Positions 1 to 5,559 of a stretch of DNA of 5,559 nt are shown here, piece after piece (position 1 is the first letter of the stretch; each line of letters opens with the position of its first letter). Source of the stretch: Desulfobulbus sp. (GTDB taxonomy: Bacteria > Desulfobacterota > Desulfobulbia > Desulfobulbales > Desulfobulbaceae). Under the pieces are notes generated by a model. It was given only the letters and a program-made list of their open reading frames with translations, did no database searches and was not told the origin of the DNA. The stretch spans positions 1-5,559 of the forward strand of contig JAUWAH010000194.1 of assembly GCA_030602145.1 (NCBI GenBank), read 5' to 3'. The position numbers were made by a program, and so were the translations under genes.

Positions 1-1
1 C

Positions 2-135
2 CTTTTGCAAAATGAACTGCTGACGAGTTTTTTTCGTCATTCCCGCGAAAGCGGGAATCCAGAACTCATTGATTTTTCCAGGACTGGATTCCCGATGACT
101 ACCTCGGGAATGACTCAACCGTCTTTTTGCAAAAG
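2..135. repeat. Composite inverted-repeat element (MITE-like / REP-like)
   Basis: The ends are 11-bp perfect inverted repeats, CTTTTGCAAAA (2-12) and TTTTGCAAAAG (125-135). Inside are two inverted copies of one unit. The left copy (36-62) is GTCATTCCCGC-GAAA-GCGGGAATCCAG, with an 8-bp perfect stem and a GAAA loop at 39-58. The right copy (84-114) is CTGGATTCCCGA, an 8-nt loop, then TCGGGAATGAC, with an 8-bp stem at 88-111. A further 6-bp stem, TGACGA/TCGTCA, lies at 21-39. ATTCCCGC-type palindromes are well-known dispersed repeats in many proteobacteria. No open reading frame for a transposase is present, so any mobility would be in trans. It begins about 35 bp after the nifH stop, so it would lie in the 3' part of a nifH transcript and could block exonucleases. 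Neither hairpin has a U-tract on the nifH-sense side, so it does not look like a standard intrinsic terminator. No target-site duplication could be defined. Confidence 0.75.
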
Positions 136-169
136 CCTCAGACTACAGTCTAAACAACCTGATTACCTT

Positions 170-1600
<1,431 letters not shown>

Positions 1601-3238
1601 ATGTCCGTGGATGAGTCGTTGAAAGTGCCGATCACTTCAGCCCTTGAGGTGCAGGCCCTCTATAAGATCGTCAACCTGATCGGCGCCGCTGTCCATCTGG
1701 ATACCACCCTGGCGTCGATCCTCAAGGTGCTGCACGATGCGCTGCGCATGGAGCGGGCCACCCTGGCGCTGCTCGACGAGTCCGGTCAACATCTGGTGAT
1801 CCGCGCCTCCTACGGCCTGAGCGTCGAGGAGGAGCAGCGGGGGGTCTATGGGTTGGGTGAGGGGATTTACGGTCAGATCTTCACCACCGCCTTGCCCTGC
1901 GTGGTCCCCGATGTCCACAGCGAGCCCTTGTTTCTCAACCGCACCGGGGCCCGAACCAAGGTATCCAAGGCCACCATCTCCTTCATCGGCGTGCCGGTGA
2001 CCCTCAGCGGCACCACGGTGGGCGTGCTCAGTGTCGACCGGTTGTTCGGCCCGGAGATTTCCTTCGAGGAGGACGTACGCTTCCTCACCGTGCTGGCCGC
2101 CCTGATCGCCCAGTTCCTCAGTCTGCACCGGGCCATCCACAAGGACCGGGAGCAGTTGGTGCAGGAAAACCTGAGCCTCAAGGAGAAGCTGCACGGCCGC
2201 TATCACCGCCACCAGATCATTGGCCAATCCAAGGCCATGCAGGAGGTCTACTGGAACATCGAGCGGGTTGCGCCGTCCAACGCCACGGTCCTCCTGCTGG
2301 GGGAATCGGGAACCGGCAAGGAGTTGGTGGCGCGGGCGGTGCACGATGCCAGTCCGAGGAAAGACAGGCCGTTCATCAAGGTGAACTGCGCGGCCTTGCC
2401 CGAAAATCTCCTGGAGAGCGAGCTGTTCGGCCACGAGAAGGGCGCCTTCACCGGTGCGGTGGTGGCCCGGATCGGCCGGTTCGAACAGGCCGATGGCGGC
2501 ACCATCTTCCTTGACGAGATCGGCGAGCTGCCGCTGCCGCTCCAGGCCAAACTGTTGCGGGTCCTCCAGGAGCAGCAGTTCGAGCGGCTGGGGGCCTCGC
2601 GGACCCAGACCGTCGACGTGCGCATCATCGCCGCCACCAACGTCAACCTCGAACAGGCCGTGATCCGCGGCCAGTTCCGCAACGACCTCTACTACCGACT
2701 CAACGTGGTGCCGCTTCACCTGCCGCCACTGCGCAAACGCCGCGACGACATCCCGCTCTTGCTGGATCACTTCCTTCGTTCCAGCAACAAGCGCAACGAG
2801 AAGTCGCTGCGGATGTCCAGGGAGTTCCTCGATTTCCTCACCGAATACGACTGGCCGGGCAATGTGCGGGAGTTGCAGAACCTGGTCGAGCGGCTGGTGA
2901 TCCTCGTTACCAGCGAGGTGCTCCGGGTCGAGGATCTGCCCGACTATATGCTCAATCCAGACCGGGGGTCCATCCCGCCGGCCCTGCGGCCGGCGGTTCC
3001 CCCGGCTTCGGGGCCGGAATCCCAGCCGTATCATCAGCCGCAGGTCAGGAAGTCGCTGCGCGACCTGGAGCGGGAAGAGGTGGAGTCCGCCCTGATCCGC
3101 AACGGCTGGGTGCAGTCCCGGGCGGCCCGCGAACTGGGTCTGACCCAGCGGCAGATGGGCTACCGGATCAAGAAATTCGCCCTCCAAAGCCCCTCCGATC
3201 CTCCTCCTCCGGTCCATCGGGGCACCCCTGGCACGTAA
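1601..3238 (+). CDS. nifA: Sigma-54-dependent nitrogen-fixation activator NifA
   Basis: NifA is a bacterial enhancer-binding protein: it binds TGT-N10-ACA sites and uses ATP hydrolysis to open sigma-54 promoters of nif genes. From ATG 1601 it has 545 residues, close to the usual 520-580. Domain order: GAF sensor (about 15-170, ending in GVPV...GVLSVDR), a charged helical linker (about 175-200), an AAA+ domain (about 204-430) and a Fis-type helix-turn-helix (about 502-525; [16 protein letters not shown] closely resembles known NifA C-termini). In the AAA+ domain are Walker A GESGTGKE (234-241), the sigma-54 contact loop GAFTGA (281-286) and Walker B GTIFLDE (300-306). The linker before the helix-turn-helix is proline-rich and lacks cysteines, unlike the oxygen-sensitive rhizobial NifA type. 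A proline-rich tail of about 20 residues follows the DNA-binding domain. ATG 1601 has purine-rich sequence upstream (AGGGAG 1585-1590, GAGG 1594-1597). An in-frame GTG at 1520 would give 572 residues, the extra ones basic and unlike any domain. It is divergent from nifH, whose promoter is its likely target. Confidence 0.93.
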   Translation: MSVDESLKVPITSALEVQALYKIVNLIGAAVHLDTTLASILKVLHDALRMERATLALLDESGQHLVIRASYGLSVEEEQRGVYGLGEGIYGQIFTTALPCVVPDVHSEPLFLNRTGARTKVSKATISFIGVPVTLSGTTVGVLSVDRLFGPEISFEEDVRFLTVLAALIAQFLSLHRAIHKDREQLVQENLSLKEKLHGRYHRHQIIGQSKAMQEVYWNIERVAPSNATVLLLGESGTGKELVARAVHDASPRKDRPFIKVNCAALPENLLESELFGHEKGAFTGAVVARIGRFEQADGGTIFLDEIGELPLPLQAKLLRVLQEQQFERLGASRTQTVDVRIIAATNVNLEQAVIRGQFRNDLYYRLNVVPLHLPPLRKRRDDIPLLLDHFLRSSNKRNEKSLRMSREFLDFLTEYDWPGNVRELQNLVERLVILVTSEVLRVEDLPDYMLNPDRGSIPPALRPAVPPASGPESQPYHQPQVRKSLRDLEREEVESALIRNGWVQSRAARELGLTQRQMGYRIKKFALQSPSDPPPPVHRGTPGT

Positions 3239-3304
3239 CGGCGCCCAACGTTGCGGGCCAGGGGCAATGAGGGTGTCCGTCAAGTGGTGCCGTGACCCTG
3301 GCGG

Positions 3305-4237
3305 TCAGTCGCTCCCCACCGTCTCCTCCCTTGCCAATCGTCGGCCCAGGAACAGTGCCAGCCGCTGTGCCACCCTGTGTAGCCCCTTTCGATCGATGCC
3401 GGTGGTCGCGCCCATCTCTGTCAAGAGACGAACCGCCTCCTCGGTGGCCACATTGCCGGCCGGCCGGGCAATAAACGGACAGCCCCCCAAACCGCCGACC
3501 GCCGTGTCGAACAACCGTACTCCGGCCCGGTAGCCGGCCGCCAGGTTAGCCAGCCCCTGGGCCGTGGTCCCGTGGAGATGGAGGGAGAGTCGTGCCTCGG
3601 GCACGGCCCGCCCCACCCGGTGCACCAGGGCTTCGACCTGGTCCGGCCGGGCCAGTCCGGCGGTGTCGGCAAGATTGACCTCTGCCGCGCCAACCGCCGT
3701 CAACCGCGTCGCCGCGGTCACCACCGCCTGATCGGTTGCCCCGTCCGAGGGACAACCAAAGGCGCACTGTATCCCCGCCCGGACAACGATACCTTGGTCG
3801 GTGGCCCGGCGGGCCAGGTGGACCATGGCTTCAAGGGAGGCCGCTGCGGATTGCCCCACATTGGCCCGGCTGTGGGCGTCGGAGACCGAGACCGACAGGC
3901 TGAGATGGCGCAGGCCGCTGGCCATGGCCCGTTGCAGGCCTTTTGCGTTGAGCACCAGGGCCGTGCAGGTCAGATGCGGCCACCGAGCCAGGACCTGAGC
4001 CGCCAGTTCCCCGGTATCGGCCATCTGCGGTACCCGGCGCGGATCGACAAAACTGCCGATCTGCACCCGGCGCACCCCCGCCGCCGTCAGCAAGCCGACC
4101 AGTTCCACCTTTTGGGCCAGGGTGATCAGCCGGGCCTCGTTCTGCAGACCATCGCGGAGCGACTGCTCCTCCAGCAGGACAGTTTCGCCGCCGGCAAGGT
4201 CAGGTTTCGGTTCGGTCCGTTCGATCGGGTCGTTCAT
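3305..4237 (-). CDS. HMG-CoA lyase-family protein (DRE-TIM metallolyase)
   Basis: Relatives cleave 3-hydroxy-3-methylglutaryl-CoA to acetoacetate and acetyl-CoA, or act on similar acyl-CoA substrates, in a TIM barrel with a divalent metal. From ATG 4237 it has 310 residues, near the length of mature HMG-CoA lyase. Motifs in order are SLRDGLQNE (26-34, with catalytic Arg28 and metal-ligand Asp29), SFVDPRRVPQMAD (62-74), CAFGCP (158-163), NLADT (188-192), HLHGTT (220-225, two His ligands), GLGGCPF with the family's catalytic loop Cys253, and GNVATE (261-266, ligand Asn262). Two positions differ from the human enzyme: Gln59 replaces Glu72, and Gly223 replaces the Asp after the H-x-H pair, so the substrate may differ. 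The RDGLQNE and GLGGCP motifs argue against NifV homocitrate synthase, which has a RDGEQ-type motif. The start is chosen for GGAGG 12 nt upstream; an ATG at 4336 would overlap the start of the divergent neighbour. It converges with nifA across 66 bp. Confidence 0.85.
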   Translation of the reverse strand: MNDPIERTEPKPDLAGGETVLLEEQSLRDGLQNEARLITLAQKVELVGLLTAAGVRRVQIGSFVDPRRVPQMADTGELAAQVLARWPHLTCTALVLNAKGLQRAMASGLRHLSLSVSVSDAHSRANVGQSAAASLEAMVHLARRATDQGIVVRAGIQCAFGCPSDGATDQAVVTAATRLTAVGAAEVNLADTAGLARPDQVEALVHRVGRAVPEARLSLHLHGTTAQGLANLAAGYRAGVRLFDTAVGGLGGCPFIARPAGNVATEEAVRLLTEMGATTGIDRKGLHRVAQRLALFLGRRLAREETVGSD

Positions 4238-4365
4238 GGTCCGGTGTTGCCTCCATCCGAACGGCTGTGGTAGGGTGCGAGGAACAGCTTCGAGCCGGCC
4301 AGCGGATCGGAGCTGCTCCACCCATGATAGCCCCATCCGGGCACCCCTTCAACGTCAAGCACGCC
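4238..4365. promoter_or_regulatory. Divergent intergenic region between the two right-hand genes
   Basis: This short GC-rich region must hold the promoters for both flanking genes unless they are read through from elsewhere. The minus-strand gene has GGAGG (reading ATGGAGGCAACA) before its ATG. A compact palindrome, GGAGC-T-GCTCC, lies at 4309-4319. No convincing -10/-35 or -24/-12 elements were recognised on either strand. Confidence 0.4.
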
Positions 4366-5511
4366 ATGGCCATCATCCCCAGTCAGCGGCACCTGTTCGA
4401 TCTTCCCGAGGAGATCGGCTATTTCAACTGCGCCTTCAACGCGCCGCAGCTCCATGCTTCCCTGGAGCGGCTGCTGGCCGGGGCACGCAGCAAGAGCCGG
4501 CCCTGGGAGCGTCAGCCCCTGGATTTCTTCAGCGACGCCGAGGCCATCCGCAGTCTGGCGGCGCGGGTCTTCGGCGGCGATGCCGATGGCTACGCGGTGG
4601 TGCCGGCCGCCAGCTACGGCATCAGCACGGCGGCGCGGGCGGTGGAGCCCCGGTTGGGACCGGGCGACCGCATCCTGGTGATCGGCGAGGAATTTCCCAG
4701 CAATGTCCTGGCCTGGCAGCGGACCGCCGACGAGACCGGCGCCGCCCTGATCACAGTCCCGGTGCCGGCGGATGGCCACTGGACCCGGGCCATCCTGGAG
4801 CGCATCGAGCCGGCCGTCAAGGTGGTGGCCGCCACGCCCTGCCACTGGACCAACGGCGCCTTCATCGATCTGGGCGCCATCGGTGCCGCCTGCCGGACAG
4901 TGGGGGCCATGCTGGTGGTCGACGCCACCCAGGCGCTGGGTGCCATGCCGCTGTCCCTGGCCGAGATCCAGCCCGATTTCCTGGTGGCCTCCGGCTACAA
5001 ATGGCTGCTCTGTCCCTACGGATTCAGTCTGCTCTATGTCGGCGAGGCGTGGCGGCAGGCCCGGCCGCTGGAGGAGTCGTGGCTGGCCCGGCAGAACGCC
5101 CAGGATTTCGCCGCCCTCATCCATTATTCCCGGCTCTATATGACCGGTGCCCGCCGCTTCGACGTGGGGGAAAAGTGCACGGCCACCATCCTGCCGGGGG
5201 CCATCGCCGCCCTGGAACAGATCGGTGCCTGGGGCGTGGACAACATCGCCGCCACCCTGGCAACCATCAATGCCCGCCTCGCGACCTGTCTTGAACGACT
5301 GGGCTTTGTGCTGCCCGCCGAGGGGCAACGGTGTCCCCACATGTTCGGGGCGCAGCGCCCGTCGGCCCATACCGGCAGGCTGGTCGCCGACCTGCGGGAG
5401 CGCAACCTCTTCATCAGCCAGCGGGGCAACGCGCTCCGCTTCTCGCCGCATCTGCACGTCAACGACCGGGATGTCGACCGGCTGATCGCCGCCCTGGACG
5501 AATTGGCCTGA
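4366..5511 (+). CDS. Class V aminotransferase-fold PLP-dependent enzyme
   Basis: This is a fold-type I PLP enzyme of the class V group, which includes cysteine desulfurases, kynureninase and isopenicillin N epimerase-like proteins. From ATG 4366 it has 382 residues, a full-length domain. Visible elements are ASYGIST (82-88, cofactor phosphate region), EEFPSN, HWTNGAFIDL, DATQ (Asp186 and Gln189 at the PLP ring), the SGYKWLL motif with the Schiff-base Lys212, FDVGEKC (265-271) and a C-terminal LRFSPHLHVN with Arg359 as the likely carboxylate anchor. The RxGHHCA-type active-site cysteine loop of SufS-like desulfurases is absent, and the protein does not read as NifS. The substrate cannot be told. 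It is divergent from the HMG-CoA-lyase-like gene across about 128 bp, so the two may be co-regulated. The start is uncertain: relatives usually begin close to SQRHLFD, which favours 4366, but ATG 4324 has GGAG 11 nt upstream and GTG 4267 is also open. Confidence 0.85.
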   Translation: MAIIPSQRHLFDLPEEIGYFNCAFNAPQLHASLERLLAGARSKSRPWERQPLDFFSDAEAIRSLAARVFGGDADGYAVVPAASYGISTAARAVEPRLGPGDRILVIGEEFPSNVLAWQRTADETGAALITVPVPADGHWTRAILERIEPAVKVVAATPCHWTNGAFIDLGAIGAACRTVGAMLVVDATQALGAMPLSLAEIQPDFLVASGYKWLLCPYGFSLLYVGEAWRQARPLEESWLARQNAQDFAALIHYSRLYMTGARRFDVGEKCTATILPGAIAALEQIGAWGVDNIAATLATINARLATCLERLGFVLPAEGQRCPHMFGAQRPSAHTGRLVADLRERNLFISQRGNALRFSPHLHVNDRDVDRLIAALDELA

Positions 5512-5516
5512 CGGGG

Positions 5517-5537
5517 CCGGGTTCACGTTTCACCCGG
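5517..5537 (+). terminator. Possible weak terminator hairpin
   Basis: CCGGGT (5517-5522) and ACCCGG (5532-5537) form a perfect 6-bp stem with a 9-nt loop, starting 6 nt after the stop of the PLP-enzyme gene. The following bases (TCAAGG) hold no T-run, so it would be a poor intrinsic terminator and could simply be a 3' stem-loop. Confidence 0.3.
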
Positions 5538-5559
5538 TCAAGGACAGGGTGCGCGGGTT

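Noticed and set aside
1..140. CRISPR array
   Set aside because: The two repeat units are inverted, not direct, and there are no regular spacers.
1637..3283. Long minus-strand open frame of 548 codons across nifA
   Set aside because: It is a GC-rich shadow antisense to a NifA with all expected motifs; its translation shows no family features.
3239..3304. Bidirectional terminator between nifA and the lyase-like gene
   Set aside because: Only weak or widely spaced inverted repeats occur (CCAGGG/CCCTGG 32 bp apart; CAACGTTG palindrome), with no T-runs.
4122..5294. Plus-strand 390-codon frame overlapping the last two genes
   Set aside because: It is an arginine-rich out-of-frame reading of the PLP-enzyme gene and is antisense to the start of the lyase-like gene.
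4234..5526. Long minus-strand open frame antisense to the PLP enzyme
   Set aside because: The plus-strand frame has clear PLP-enzyme motifs; this frame gives a Gly/Gln/His-rich sequence typical of antisense shadows.

Overview
The window looks like part of the chromosome of a GC-rich, anaerobic, nitrogen-fixing bacterium, most likely a deltaproteobacterium (Desulfobacterota; a Desulfobulbus-like sulfate reducer would fit). This rests on a NifH of the anaerobe type (Zehr cluster [19 protein letters not shown] segment, [17 protein letters not shown]), a proteobacterial NifA with a GAF domain, sigma-54/NifA promoter signals, and a dispersed ATTCCCGC-GAAA-GCGGGAAT repeat. The lineage is inferred from sequence impressions, not from a search.

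Layout, left to right. Positions 2-135 hold a composite inverted-repeat element (MITE-like or REP-like). Positions 170-997, minus strand, hold nifH, which appears to start at a CTG codon behind a strong Shine-Dalgarno sequence. Positions 998-1600 form a divergent control region. It contains a perfect -24/-12 sigma-54 promoter for nifH (1106-1120), a perfect TGT-N10-ACA NifA upstream activator site (1219-1234), an overlapping 9-bp inverted repeat, and an unexplained remainder. Positions 1601-3238, plus strand, hold nifA. It converges on a minus-strand gene (3305-4237) for a DRE-TIM metallolyase of the HMG-CoA lyase family. That gene is divergent from a plus-strand class V aminotransferase-fold PLP enzyme (4366-5511).

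How the genes work together. NifA is the expected activator of nifH: it would bind the upstream site about 132 bp before the predicted transcription start and drive sigma-54 RNA polymerase at the -24/-12 element. NifH is the iron protein that passes electrons to the MoFe protein NifDK, which is not in the window; neither are nifI1/nifI2. The two right-hand genes have the same protein folds as NifV and NifS, which often sit in nif clusters, but their motifs point to HMG-CoA-lyase-like and non-desulfurase class V enzymes. They are more likely a separate metabolic pair of unknown substrate.

The main points for a second look are the CTG start of nifH, the dense TGTCG half-site array upstream of it, the nested inverted-repeat element just after nifH, and the altered active site of the HMG-CoA-lyase-like protein. 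I see no convincing evidence of a wholly new defence or mobile system here.
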